This document shows positions 31,925 through 41,558 of a stretch of DNA of 64,000 bases, piece after piece; the first letter of the stretch is position 1, and each line of letters starts with the position of its first letter. The stretch lies in the NCBI GenBank assembly GCA_035650355.1, contig DASRHT010000029.1, forward strand, positions 62,001 through 126,000, given 5' to 3'. The translations under genes were made by a program, and so were the position numbers. Below the pieces are notes generated by a model. That model was not told the DNA's origin, did no database searches, and saw only the letters and a list, made by a program, of their open reading frames with translations. The stretch is from DASRHT01 sp035650355. GTDB lineage: Bacteria > Chloroflexota > Ktedonobacteria > Ktedonobacterales > Ktedonobacteraceae.

Positions 31925-33763
31925 TTAAGGGATGGCAAGCTGCACCTTTGTTGCGACGAAGCTTGCTCTAGGCCCTGCAATATACAGCCCCAGTCTCCCC
32001 GCTGTATAAGCCCTATCGATGAGAGTCGGCGCTCCCTTGATCTGGATTGCCTCTCCATTGATGGTGAAGGTGAATGTATGCCCTTTTACCACGACCTGTA
32101 ACATGTTGCTTTGATGCAGCCCGGTATGGATCGCTGATGATTGACCAGACCACTGATTAAACAGGTCTGTGTTTAGCTGGCCGTTGTCATAGCGAAGCAC
32201 GCTATAACTACCCGCGCTGGTGATGATGAAGGCATAGCAGGACTTCACCTGCTGATCGCCGCTATACGTGAGAGAGAAAGCCAGCCCGTAAGCGATATTA
32301 GTACTTCCTGCGCTCTGCATCATTTGCGTCGTCAACGTATAGTTCGCGGGCAGCGCGCCAACTCCGGCGGGATAAGGAAAATAGGGAACGTCATTGCCGC
32401 CAGTGGAGAGCGTGTACTGGTTATCACTAATGATGGCGCTCAAACCGTTAAAAGTTCCTTCTGTCCAGTGTCGCTCGTGCGTCTGGAAAGTATCTGTAAA
32501 TGGTTGTGCCGGAGCTGCTGGCTGGTTAAGCGTTGTGGCATTGTCAAAGAGAGGCGAATTTCTAACCAGCAGAAATGTGATAAGCAGGAGAGCGACGATT
32601 GCCAGCGTCACTCCTGTCTGTAACCAGGACGAACGAGCGCGGCGTTTCCTGGGCGATGATGTGCTGATCCCTCTCCCGGTACTGATGGAGGTTTTTTGGT
32701 GCTCGACCGGGATGTTTATCAGCGAGGTGTTGGGGGCATAGGATGAAGAAGTAGTCCCATAGGGAGACGGGAGCGGCGAAGGGCGGCCCTGGGGATATTC
32801 TCCCGGGAGCCGCCCATAGGTAGCGTACTGATCTAAGGGCAGCATAGCTGATAGATTGGTGGAGGACGTAATGGCTGCCTCTAAAGCCTGGGCCATCTCT
32901 TCTGCCGTCTGAAAGCGGGCGGCGGGCGCTTTCTCCAGTGCTCTGGCAGTGATGCGCGCCAGCGCTTCCGGGACAGTGGAATTAACCTCACGGATCGGTC
33001 TGGGTGGGATGTGGACATGCTGGTACAGTAGCCCGACCAGGGTGGTGGATTGAAATGGCACGCGTCCGCTGAGCATCTGATAGAGTACCACGCCCAGCGC
33101 ATACACATCGGTACGCGCATCGACCGGCCCTTTGTTGATCTGCTCAGGGGCCATATAGTCGGCGGTCCCCACAATCTGATCGACGCTGGTGAACTGGGGA
33201 TTGGCAGGCATACCGCCGCTAGAGAAATCGGTCCAGGTGGCCTCCTGGCTGGCATCGAAAAGTTTCGCAATGCCGAAATCCGAAAGGAGCAGGTGGTTGG
33301 GATCGCTACCGGAAATCAGCATATTTTGCGGTTTGATATCGCGATGGACGATACCGCGCTGGTGGGCGTGGTGCAGCGCCCGCGCCATCTGGAGCGTATA
33401 GTGAGCGGCGCGCCTGGGATCAAGCGGCTGCTCGTTAAGGAGCTGATCGCGCAACGTCCCACCGCCGACGTATTGCATCACCAGATACGTGAGATGATCG
33501 ATCTCGCCGAAGTCATAGACCGCCACGATATTGTTATGTTCCAGGCTCGCAACGAGCTGCGCCTCGCGCTCAAAGCGGGCCTGGAAATCGGCGTGGTCAT
33601 CACTGTGCCTGTGCGTAGCGATAACCTTAATGGCGACGTCGCGGCGCAGGCGAGCATGGTAAGCTTTATAAACGCGTGCCATTCCACCTTCGCCCAGCCG
33701 CGACTGGATCAGGTATGCGCCCAATTGTTTCCCGATGAATGGATCGCGTGGTACATCACTCAT
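31925..33763 (-). CDS. Transmembrane serine/threonine protein kinase (PknB-like)
   Basis: 612 residues. The kinase domain (about 14-280) has the P-loop GEGGMARVY (24-32), Lys46 in VAIKVI, HRDIKPQN, DFG and APEQ, so it should be active. A Ser/Thr/Pro-rich linker leads to one membrane helix (about 375-395, LAIVALLLITFLLV). The extracellular C-terminal about 190 residues are a beta-sandwich resembling concanavalin-like sensor domains (YTLTTQMM, VVVKGHTFTFTINGEAI). Its start codon overlaps the stop of the upstream Zn-ribbon protein by four bases, so the two are translationally coupled. It probably senses an envelope signal. Confidence 0.92.
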   Translation of the reverse strand: MSDVPRDPFIGKQLGAYLIQSRLGEGGMARVYKAYHARLRRDVAIKVIATHRHSDDHADFQARFEREAQLVASLEHNNIVAVYDFGEIDHLTYLVMQYVGGGTLRDQLLNEQPLDPRRAAHYTLQMARALHHAHQRGIVHRDIKPQNMLISGSDPNHLLLSDFGIAKLFDASQEATWTDFSSGGMPANPQFTSVDQIVGTADYMAPEQINKGPVDARTDVYALGVVLYQMLSGRVPFQSTTLVGLLYQHVHIPPRPIREVNSTVPEALARITARALEKAPAARFQTAEEMAQALEAAITSSTNLSAMLPLDQYATYGRLPGEYPQGRPSPLPSPYGTTSSSYAPNTSLINIPVEHQKTSISTGRGISTSSPRKRRARSSWLQTGVTLAIVALLLITFLLVRNSPLFDNATTLNQPAAPAQPFTDTFQTHERHWTEGTFNGLSAIISDNQYTLSTGGNDVPYFPYPAGVGALPANYTLTTQMMQSAGSTNIAYGLAFSLTYSGDQQVKSCYAFIITSAGSYSVLRYDNGQLNTDLFNQWSGQSSAIHTGLHQSNMLQVVVKGHTFTFTINGEAIQIKGAPTLIDRAYTAGRLGLYIAGPRASFVATKVQLAIP

Positions 33764-35859
33764 CCTATTATCCCACAGGTAACTGGTACGCTAACGGTAT
33801 TGGCTGGCCCCGTGAAGGTGAGCACTGGCGGCGTTTGTGGTACTGAATTGCAGTCGCTCATAGGGATATTAACTGTGACTGTAACGGACTTTCCGGGGTC
33901 AATGCTGCCACTGGTAGCGCTGAAGGTCACACTTTTGTCGCTACTGCTGGCTGTCCAATCCAGGCTCATTGTGCCACGATTGCTGGTCAAGGTTACCTGG
34001 CAGATAAAGGTTCCGTTGCCGATGTTTGGACAGGCAATGGAATCACCAGTATTAATGCTGCTTGGCGTTACGGTTAATATAGGCTGAGATACGACCGTAA
34101 GGGTGACTGCAACAGTTGCCTGAGCCGAGCCGTTGCTGAAGACGATGGTTCCTTGATAGGTACCAGGCGGTAACTTTAGCTCCACGTTGGACGCCGTGAC
34201 GGTAACGGTCTGCGCGGAGCCATTATTGAGCCTGCCGGTGCTGGGATTGATGCTTAGCCAGGCTGCTCCGGTATCCGTGGTAATCGTTGATGACCACGGA
34301 CCCGTGATGCCACAATTGTTCAAAGAGAGTGTCTGGGAGGCGGGATCGCTTTTGCCCGCGACGCCGCTAAAGTTGAGCGAACTGGGGGTCGCGGTAATGC
34401 ATGCTGACTGAACAATAAATGTGACATTCAGCGTTATCTTGTTACTGCTGCCATTGAACGTGACGGTAGTGGTATAGTTGCCCGCCGCCATCCCTCCAGG
34501 CAGCGCGCTAATTGCGATTTGCTGCGAGCCAGGAGCCTGGATCTGCCCAGAACCGGGGGTAATTTGTAACCAGGGAGCCTGGTTGGGGTCCCATGTTGCC
34601 GTCCACGGGACGAGATCGGAACCTGCCGTGCTAAGCGTGACCTGGGTTGTGGCGGCCTGAGTCGAGCCGGTGCTCACCGGTCCGAGCACGACTGTCCCGG
34701 GGCTGATGCCGTTTAATCCCGATGTGCCTGGAGTTATACCCACTGTCGGCGAGGGCGTCGGCGATGCCGTTGGCGTGGATATGGGTGTGGTGGGCGTATC
34801 TGTTGGCGTCGGGGTCGGCGTTTGACCGTTCGCAGAAACCTGGAAGGTAAAGGAGGCGCCGCGTGGGCTGAAATCTTCCGAAGCCCGTAGCGTGTGCGCA
34901 CCTATGCTCCAGTCTTGCCCTACCTGAATAGTCGCGTCGAATGTGCTATTGCCGCCAACGGTAATCGTATGATCTGCGGCTGGTAGCTGTCTGAGCTGTC
35001 CAACTTGCATGAGCAGCCTCATACTTGTGTTGCTATGTTGAATGTACGAGTCCTGGGCGAATTGCGTCGGAGCGTGGAACGCGGATGGCGATAGATGGGT
35101 TGAGCCGTCGAGCGTAAATGATACCGTATCACCGGGCAGGAAGCTTTGACCATGCACATGTAATGAGCCGCCAGGGGCGACACTAGAATTGCCGGTGAGG
35201 GTGGGAGCGAAAACGGTTATGGCTGCCCCGAAAATGCTGGCAAGCAAGAGCAGCGGCAATACGACCACAATGAGCCAGGTGATACAGCCAGGAGGCATGG
35301 GTTGCTGCGATCCTGGAGGCGACGATGGGCCTGGTGAGGTTGGTGGAACGTAGGGAGGTGGTGTAGACGGTGGAGGCAGGATCAGGGGAGGAGCGGAAAT
35401 GGCTGGTAAGGTTCCCGGTACCCCGGAACCTGGCATGTTTGCTACGGGTGGAGGAGTGTTGCCGCCGAAGTGAGGTGTGCCCTGTCCTGAGAGCGCGCCG
35501 CCGAAGTGAGGCGTGCCCTGCGCCGTCAGTGCGTTGCCAGGGAACTGTCCCCCTAGAGCTTCTCCGGCCAGGGGAAGCGCAAGGCCAAAGAGAGCCGCGC
35601 GCCGTCGCTTTTCTTCTTCGTCTTCTTCTGAGATAGGATGCTCAATAGTAGCATAGTCTGACACGGACGTTGTTCCCTTTGGCTCAGGAGGGGTGTCCAG
35701 CGTCACTGTGTCGATACTTGTAATCTCCTCAGCGGGAGCCAGGCGCACCGCTTTTATCCCTGTTGGCGCACCCGCGATATGGCTGGCCGATTTGCCGCAA
35801 GCTCCGCAAAAGCCTGCATGCTCAGGAAGCACTGACCCGCAAAATTCACACCGTTTCAT
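33760..35859 (-). CDS. Zinc-ribbon membrane protein with extracellular BACON-like repeats
   Basis: 699 residues. The N-terminus is a double zinc ribbon (CEFCG, CGACG), cytoplasmic. A Pro/Gly-rich segment with two GTPHFGG repeats leads to a membrane helix at about 193-220. Outside is an Ig-like domain, a Pro/Thr linker (TPTPTPTDTPTTP), then about three BACON-type beta domains, each with a Trp-x-Trp/Asn core such as PWTATWDPNQAPWLQI and AAWLSINPSTG. BACON domains often bind carbohydrate or protein. It is translated in overlap with the kinase gene, suggesting that it is the kinase's partner or substrate. Confidence 0.8.
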   Translation of the reverse strand: MKRCEFCGSVLPEHAGFCGACGKSASHIAGAPTGIKAVRLAPAEEITSIDTVTLDTPPEPKGTTSVSDYATIEHPISEEDEEEKRRRAALFGLALPLAGEALGGQFPGNALTAQGTPHFGGALSGQGTPHFGGNTPPPVANMPGSGVPGTLPAISAPPLILPPPSTPPPYVPPTSPGPSSPPGSQQPMPPGCITWLIVVVLPLLLLASIFGAAITVFAPTLTGNSSVAPGGSLHVHGQSFLPGDTVSFTLDGSTHLSPSAFHAPTQFAQDSYIQHSNTSMRLLMQVGQLRQLPAADHTITVGGNSTFDATIQVGQDWSIGAHTLRASEDFSPRGASFTFQVSANGQTPTPTPTDTPTTPISTPTASPTPSPTVGITPGTSGLNGISPGTVVLGPVSTGSTQAATTQVTLSTAGSDLVPWTATWDPNQAPWLQITPGSGQIQAPGSQQIAISALPGGMAAGNYTTTVTFNGSSNKITLNVTFIVQSACITATPSSLNFSGVAGKSDPASQTLSLNNCGITGPWSSTITTDTGAAWLSINPSTGRLNNGSAQTVTVTASNVELKLPPGTYQGTIVFSNGSAQATVAVTLTVVSQPILTVTPSSINTGDSIACPNIGNGTFICQVTLTSNRGTMSLDWTASSSDKSVTFSATSGSIDPGKSVTVTVNIPMSDCNSVPQTPPVLTFTGPANTVSVPVTCGIIG

Positions 35860-36304
35860 ATCCAGATTCCTCCTCCACGAAGAGATTCTTCTGCTTAATA
35901 TAAACGTACGAGATAATTGAATGTATGTAAACCTCTATCTGTCCAGTACTTCAGTTAGTACTTCAGTTTAGTCGTACAAAATAGGATATTACGTACTCCA
36001 TCTTAATCATAAACATGTAATAGGCGGGTTTATCCGCCTGTGCATAATGTAGCAGATATTTCACTGCCTGGCTACAGTCAATATCACAACCAGAATGTGA
36101 GTATTTTCATAACAGGGTAGTGATAGAAGCCGGTTAATTTTTTGGCAAGTACAGGAAGAAATAAGTACTTATCTGTAACAAAAAAATACATTTATGCACA
36201 TTATGCGGTAATATATTGCATGGGGAGATAGCTAGTAATATGCTACGTAGTGTGTCCGTATTGGGGGGATTTCTTCCACATTTTTAGGAAGAGTTTATAT
36301 CGGT
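35860..36304. other. AT-rich divergent intergenic region
   Basis: 445 bases between divergent genes. I see a small hairpin AGGCGG/CCGCCT at 36022-36039 and an imperfect repeat of TAGTACTTCAGT near 35943-35967. Promoters for the leftward kinase operon and the rightward transporter are expected; no riboswitch or gene is recognised. Confidence 0.5.
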
Positions 36305-37408
36305 ATGCATATAATTTCGCCGGATGTCCTGTTAGGTCTGACCTCAAGTCTTGCTTTTGGCTTGCTTGATGTGCTGATTTCTTTCGCCTCTCGTTTCATT
36401 GGCATGATGCTTTCGCTTGTGCTTGCACAGGCAATTTCTGCCATCATTCTCTTGCTGGCTTTAATCGATGCATTTACATCTGGTTTAAGCATCCAGGCGT
36501 TGCCGATGCTTTTACTCGTTGGCACTGGATTGGGAGCGATTAACGCGTTTGCTAACCTGAGTCTCTACAAAGGGCTGGCGGTGGGACCTATCGCGCTGGT
36601 TTCGCCGATTTCAGCGTCGTATGGATTGGTTACAACGAGTCTGGCTGTGCTTCTTTTTCATGAGATACTCTCACCTCTACAGGGGATCGCTATCTCCCTT
36701 GTGCTTGCTGGCATCTTCCTTTCCGCAATTGATAGCAACCGTGTTACATCTACATGCCCGTTACAGCCCTCTCGCCGCTTTCCTTCACTTCTTTTGCTGA
36801 TAGGGGGGGCGCTAGCCGTTGAAATGGTTGTCTTTATGGGCCTTTCCTGGATGAGGGTGACGCGCTGGCTGGTTCTACCAACAAGCCTGGTTGTAACGAC
36901 CTGCGCCGTCACCTTTCTTGGATTGGTATTGCTCCCCACCTCCGGCGTATCCATAAAACACTGGTGGGGGCTTAACAAATGGAAGTATACAGGGATTGTG
37001 TATGCCCTGGGCTCCACGGTTGGATTTGGCCTGGAGTTCTTTGGCAACAGTCTGGTAACCGAACAACTGGGGCCGGTGCAGCCACTGCTCTGGTCGCGGT
37101 TGTGCTCTCTTTTTATTTTGCTTATCTACGCTTTCTGTAAGCGAGTACGCGGATGGCGTGACATCAAATTGCAGTATCTTGGCGTGATTGCCTTGATCGG
37201 TTTGCTCGATACGCTGGGTATGTTCTGGTACAACCTCGGCACAAGCCTGGGCGCTACGAGTATCGTCGCTACTCTCTCTTCCACCTATATGCTCCTACCC
37301 ATGCTGGTGGGAGTTTTTCTGTATCGTGAGCGTCTGGCTCCCATTCAATGGTCTGGGGTGGCTTCCCTGGTGGCTGGTGTTATCATTCTTTCTATAGGTG
37401 GAAAATGA
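36305..37408 (+). CDS. EamA/DMT-family transporter
   Basis: 367 residues with about ten membrane segments in two five-helix halves, the EamA layout. Each half carries the family pattern: LSLYKGLAVGPIALVSPISA in the first and WYNLGTSLGATSIVATLSST in the second, followed by a helix with E and PLQG / PIQWSG. Such carriers export small metabolites or amino acids; the substrate here is unknown. The start is the first ATG after a GGAAGAG site. Confidence 0.85.
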   Translation: MHIISPDVLLGLTSSLAFGLLDVLISFASRFIGMMLSLVLAQAISAIILLLALIDAFTSGLSIQALPMLLLVGTGLGAINAFANLSLYKGLAVGPIALVSPISASYGLVTTSLAVLLFHEILSPLQGIAISLVLAGIFLSAIDSNRVTSTCPLQPSRRFPSLLLLIGGALAVEMVVFMGLSWMRVTRWLVLPTSLVVTTCAVTFLGLVLLPTSGVSIKHWWGLNKWKYTGIVYALGSTVGFGLEFFGNSLVTEQLGPVQPLLWSRLCSLFILLIYAFCKRVRGWRDIKLQYLGVIALIGLLDTLGMFWYNLGTSLGATSIVATLSSTYMLLPMLVGVFLYRERLAPIQWSGVASLVAGVIILSIGGK

Positions 37409-37513
37409 GCAATAGCGGACTGTTCAAGCAATGCAGTGCAAACGCGATGAGTCGGCCTGGAGGCTTCAGGTAGGATACTTTGCGGTCAATCTATTATTTT
37501 TCAGGAGGTCGAT

Positions 37514-38974
37514 ATGCGCTCTGTGTCACGAACTCTCATCCCGCTGACGATGGGGGTGGGAGCGTTGATGGTGTTGATCGTTGTACTTCATCTCGGGGGG
37601 AGCTTTGCGGTCGTCGTAGGGCAGTTCTCACCTGTCGTCGGGGCCTTTCTCGGCGGCAGCCTCGTTCTGTTAAGCACGGCTAACAGAGTAGCGCAGCCAA
37701 CGAAAGAACGGACATTTAGAATCGAGCAAGCGTCTTGGTTGCTCATTGGGGTTGCCATTATTGCCTGGGGAATCGGTGAAAGCATCTGGCGTTATTACAT
37801 CGCGACAGGGCAAAAGCCTTTTCCATCATTTGCTGATATTGGTTACTCTGCATTCCCTCTCATCATGTTTGTCGGCCTGTTGCTCCAGCCCTCCTCCAAT
37901 AAGAAGGGGCGGCAGTTTGTATTATTGATGGATAGCCTGATTGCTATGGGCGCAATTCTGGCCATCGCCTGGTTTCTTTTGTTAGGCTCGCTGGCTCAAA
38001 ATCCAGGAGAGCCCGGCCTGGCAACGTTTTTGGGCCTCTACTACCCCATCAGTGATACCGCTTTGTTGAGCTGCGTCTTCTTTTTGCTCTTACGTGGGCA
38101 GGACCAGGGAACTCAATCATGGAGCAGGCGCATCAGCCTCTTTTGCATCGGGATGGGGCTGTGCTTCTTTGTCACCTCTGATTTTATCTTTAACATTCAG
38201 CAGAACGCAGGCACCTATGTAGAGGCGACCTGGATCGATCTCGGCTGGCCCTTAGGGATGATGACGATTGGCATCGCTGCCAGTCTGCGTTCCTCTCTCG
38301 GCTCCGCCATCCCGATCCGCATCCCAGCCCCTATGGAGGAGTATGCCAGGCGGCCTGATTGGAGCCCTTTTATTTTCCTGCCCTATGTGATGGTGGGCTG
38401 GCTTTTTGCTGTCCTGGCCTATAATGTGCTGTCGGTAGACAAAAATCAACAGGCTATACGGCCCGTGTTGCTTTTCGCGACGCTGGGGGTGGTGGGACTG
38501 ATCGTGATCCGGCAGGTGGTGACGATGTGGGAAAATATTCGCCTGATGCAACAACAGGTCGATGCCCTTCATCGTCTGGAGCAGGTCAATCGACAGGTGG
38601 AAAATCAAGCTCAGCAGATTGCCGACCAGAATGCCGAGCTGGAACGCGGCATCGAGCACCTGAAAGCTGTGCTGGCAAATCTGGCGAACGGCAACCTTCA
38701 GACGCGCGCTTCGCTCACACGCGGCATTCTCTGGCCGCTTGCCGCGGGACTGAATATTATGGCCGAACGTATCGGGCGCATTGTGCAGGATGTAATGTAC
38801 GCTCAGCGCATGCGCCAGGCTTTGAAAGAGCTGAGTACAGCGATTGAACAACGGCGCTATATCGTTCCCGAGCGGTGGCACGAGTTTCCTGAGGTCAGCC
38901 AGTTGCTCTCGGTGATTCAACGCGCTCAGCATAGAGAGAATATTTCGAATGTGCCTGACCGTCGCTATGATTAA
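37514..38974 (+). CDS. Membrane sensor protein lacking an output domain
   Basis: 486 residues; ATG with AGGAGG upstream. Eight or nine membrane segments cover about residues 1-325. The loop FPSFADIGYSAFPLIMFVGL matches the membrane sensor seen at the N-terminus of many GGDEF/EAL or kinase proteins (P-S-x-A-D-x-x-Y). A coiled coil (about 345-390, LEQVNRQVENQAQQIADQN) and a HAMP-like or short signalling stretch follow, but the protein ends without GGDEF, HK or other effector. It may pass its signal to a separate partner. No such partner is adjacent. Confidence 0.65.
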   Translation: MRSVSRTLIPLTMGVGALMVLIVVLHLGGSFAVVVGQFSPVVGAFLGGSLVLLSTANRVAQPTKERTFRIEQASWLLIGVAIIAWGIGESIWRYYIATGQKPFPSFADIGYSAFPLIMFVGLLLQPSSNKKGRQFVLLMDSLIAMGAILAIAWFLLLGSLAQNPGEPGLATFLGLYYPISDTALLSCVFFLLLRGQDQGTQSWSRRISLFCIGMGLCFFVTSDFIFNIQQNAGTYVEATWIDLGWPLGMMTIGIAASLRSSLGSAIPIRIPAPMEEYARRPDWSPFIFLPYVMVGWLFAVLAYNVLSVDKNQQAIRPVLLFATLGVVGLIVIRQVVTMWENIRLMQQQVDALHRLEQVNRQVENQAQQIADQNAELERGIEHLKAVLANLANGNLQTRASLTRGILWPLAAGLNIMAERIGRIVQDVMYAQRMRQALKELSTAIEQRRYIVPERWHEFPEVSQLLSVIQRAQHRENISNVPDRRYD

Positions 38975-38982
38975 TTGCTTTT

Positions 38983-39071
38983 CAGTTGCGTGAGTCCAGG
39001 CGCAAAGAATCGCATGCTCTAACGGAACTGTGACGCCTGGACTAGCCGCGAATTAGCGGCGTTCGCAACTG
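38983..39071. repeat. Three-helix palindromic structure between convergent genes
   Basis: The outer stem CAGTTGCG (38983-38990) pairs with 39064-39071. Inside it, AGTCCAGGCG (38993-39002) pairs with 39034-39043, and GCCGC/GCGGC (39045-39060) forms a third hairpin. Together they make a three-way junction. It may be a bidirectional terminator or a small palindromic mobile repeat. Confidence 0.5.
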
Positions 39072-39083
39072 CATTTCAAGGAT

Positions 39084-41558
39084 TTAGCTATCCTGTCCTA
39101 TGCGATATTTGAGGTCGTAATTGATGATGAAGGCAAGCTCATCGCTCGTAAAGCCATAGTGCTGCGCGAGGGCGCGGTCGATGTCGTCAATGATAGCTTT
39201 GGATTTTCTGGCATAGACGGTGTAGCTGGCCGCCTTGCCTCGTTTAAGGTGCCGGGCATGCTGACGAAAGTCGTTCATCAGGCGCTGGCAATGGGTACAG
39301 AGGGCGCTAACAATCCCCGGGTCCTCGGGATAGGAGAAGCGGAAGCCGAAGATCATATAGTTTTTCAGGTTGAAGGTGTCAAAGGTGACGGTATAGTACC
39401 ACCAGAAGAGAGAGCTATTGAACAGGGCCACGAAAACGTCCCGTTCATAGCTCTCCTGGAAGCTGCACTGCTTGTTCGAGGTGCTCTGATAGGGCCACGC
39501 GAAGTTGGTAAATACTTTCCAGTACAAACCACCGGCGGAGCGATAAAACATGCTGTTCTGGTTTGGGACCTGTGCCAGGTAGTGACTGACCGGACAATGC
39601 CTGAGGATCTTTGCTAGCAAGTCGTTTTCCAGCACGGAGCCGAGCTTTGGATAATAGTGCCGGTTAGCGCAATCCTTTGGTGTCGTTATCTGGCAGTACG
39701 AGAGGGTTGCGAAGAGCTGGTCGCGCTGCTCGCTGCTCCATTTGAGCAGATGGGTGCTATAATACTGCCCCTTTCCCTCCTGCTTCGCGAGATAGATGGC
39801 CGTAGGGATATTGGCAAATTTGCTGCCTGAGAAAAGCATGGCCGGACGAAAGTGGTAGAACGAGAGCCAGGCTGTAGCAAACCAGCGTTGAAAGTGCTCG
39901 ATCAACGGGATCATATTCCTGGTGGCGAACGCGGCCAGGGGAAGAATCATCCCCTGCCGCCCCAGAGGCGAGAGCAGTCGGTAACTCCGCTCGACAATAC
40001 AGGGGTACAGGTTACCACAGGCCGCAGTTTCATATCCCTTGACTGCGTAAGGAAATGCTCTTTCGCTATACTCCACATACGGCGGATTGCCGATAATAAC
40101 GTTAAATCCTCCCTGACCCATAACCTCGGCAAATTCGCTATCCCAATGAAAAAGCTGCTGATCGCCAGAGGTATGTGCGTTGTGGAGAGCATCAGCCGCC
40201 GTTGCGTCACCCCCCACAACCCGCCCCACCAGCGCATTGCCCGTTCGGATATTGCGTTCGATGGGTGGCAACGGCTCTATCTCCTCCGCCCGCTCAACCC
40301 GCGCTATCAGCTTGAGAGCGAGGCGAAGCTGACAAATCTCGGTCGCCTCCTCCATAATATCCACGCCATAGAGATTATTGGTAATAATCGTTTTAAGGAT
40401 GAAATAGGCACTGGTAGGGGCAATGCCTTGCGCTTGCCCTCGTCCCCACACAGGGGAAGCGCAAGGCATTGCCCCTACCACCATCGACCGCATGCGCTCA
40501 ATGCAAGCCTCGTAGAGCGGTTCCAGAATTCTAAGGGTGCCAAAAAGAAACGCCCCGGAGCCGCAGGTGGGATCGAGAATCGTGATGGCTCGAAGCTGGT
40601 CATAGCATGCCTGCAATTGCTGGAGATCTTTCAGCGTGCAAATCGCATCGTGAGCCAACTGGCAGATATCAAGGTTATCGCTAATGCAATCGTCAATGGT
40701 TCGCGGTGCGCCACCGGCTAGCCTTGCACGGAGTTCCATATAACGCGCTTGTCTGCGCTGATACTCCTCAACGGTCTCTCCAGGCAAGGTAAACTCGCAA
40801 CGAACCGTGTTATAAATATAGCGGTCGGGATTGCGGCGTATAATTTGCCAGATTGCCCCCTCTGCTCCAAAGGTACCGGGGCAGAGCTTTGCCATCGTAT
40901 CGAATAAAAAGGGGATGATGGTGTTTTTAGCAATATAGGCGGTAATGTCCTCTTTTGTATAGTACGCGCCCATTTGTTGCTGGTTGATATGCTGCTCGAA
41001 GATATAACCCAGAATATCGGGGGTAATCTCGTGATCAGCCAGTTCCGGCTGCTCGTTCAGCGACCAGCAGTATTGATCGAAGAAGGCAAACAGGCGTTCA
41101 AACGCCTCGTCAGGTATCTGAATAGCGGGGTTGCGCCGTTCCACCTCATGGCATGCGAACAATCTCCCTCCTAGATAAGGGACAGCGCCAAACTGCGTAT
41201 CCAGGTCACGCGAACGATCCGGCTTGCCCAACGCTTGATGGAACAATGGACGCAGGAATTGGGGATAAAATGCGTGAAACCCGTGGCGGATTTGTGTGAA
41301 GCATAAACGCGTGGAACAGTAATGTTCATCGCCGTCAAGGAACCCTTTGTGCTGCAAGAAATAGATGAACATCAGCCGGTTGAGTAGCAGCGAGGTGAAG
41401 CGCTCTCGCTCCACCTCCTGCTCAATGCCGCGAATGCTAGCCAGGAAAAGAGCTTGCTCAATCTTAAACTGTGCATAAAAGCGCCGCGTGATGCGCTCTA
41501 CATGGGCTGAGGCTATGGGCAAAGATTTCCTATAGCCATAAGATGGTGGTTGCGCCAT
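39084..41558 (-). CDS. Eco57I/PglX-type adenine methyltransferase, short paralogue
   Basis: 824 residues. The first 40 residues match the region that follows the N-terminal domain in its two larger paralogues, so that domain (about 165 residues) is absent. Then come the conserved MLNRLMFIYF-type segment (LLLNRLMFIYFLQHKGF), motif I ILDPTCGSGAF near residue 327, GVDIMEEATEICQLRL, motif IV IIGNPPYVEYSE near 490, and a target-recognition part. The C-terminus ends SKAIIDDIDRALAQHYGFTS as in the paralogues. Residues about 360-382 are encoded by a dispersed palindromic repeat. Its ATG overlaps the helicase stop by one base. It probably modifies DNA at a site set by its recognition domain. Confidence 0.85.
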   Translation of the reverse strand: MAQPPSYGYRKSLPIASAHVERITRRFYAQFKIEQALFLASIRGIEQEVERERFTSLLLNRLMFIYFLQHKGFLDGDEHYCSTRLCFTQIRHGFHAFYPQFLRPLFHQALGKPDRSRDLDTQFGAVPYLGGRLFACHEVERRNPAIQIPDEAFERLFAFFDQYCWSLNEQPELADHEITPDILGYIFEQHINQQQMGAYYTKEDITAYIAKNTIIPFLFDTMAKLCPGTFGAEGAIWQIIRRNPDRYIYNTVRCEFTLPGETVEEYQRRQARYMELRARLAGGAPRTIDDCISDNLDICQLAHDAICTLKDLQQLQACYDQLRAITILDPTCGSGAFLFGTLRILEPLYEACIERMRSMVVGAMPCASPVWGRGQAQGIAPTSAYFILKTIITNNLYGVDIMEEATEICQLRLALKLIARVERAEEIEPLPPIERNIRTGNALVGRVVGGDATAADALHNAHTSGDQQLFHWDSEFAEVMGQGGFNVIIGNPPYVEYSERAFPYAVKGYETAACGNLYPCIVERSYRLLSPLGRQGMILPLAAFATRNMIPLIEHFQRWFATAWLSFYHFRPAMLFSGSKFANIPTAIYLAKQEGKGQYYSTHLLKWSSEQRDQLFATLSYCQITTPKDCANRHYYPKLGSVLENDLLAKILRHCPVSHYLAQVPNQNSMFYRSAGGLYWKVFTNFAWPYQSTSNKQCSFQESYERDVFVALFNSSLFWWYYTVTFDTFNLKNYMIFGFRFSYPEDPGIVSALCTHCQRLMNDFRQHARHLKRGKAASYTVYARKSKAIIDDIDRALAQHYGFTSDELAFIINYDLKYRIGQDS
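40413..40479. repeat. Dispersed palindromic repeat inside methyltransferase gene
   Basis: GGTAGGGGCAATGCCTTGCG (continuing to 40439) and its near-exact reverse complement (40454-40479) flank a 14-base loop. It is read in frame as a Gly/Ala/Pro-rich insert of about 23 residues. It belongs to the same family as 48378, 50290, 53660, 59480 and 62659. Confidence 0.85.

Noticed and set aside
33050..34087. 345-codon rightward frame spanning the kinase and its partner
   Set aside because: It crosses two real genes in antisense and has no ribosome site.
35860..36304. Riboswitch upstream of the EamA transporter
   Set aside because: Only one short hairpin is present, without any recognised aptamer core.
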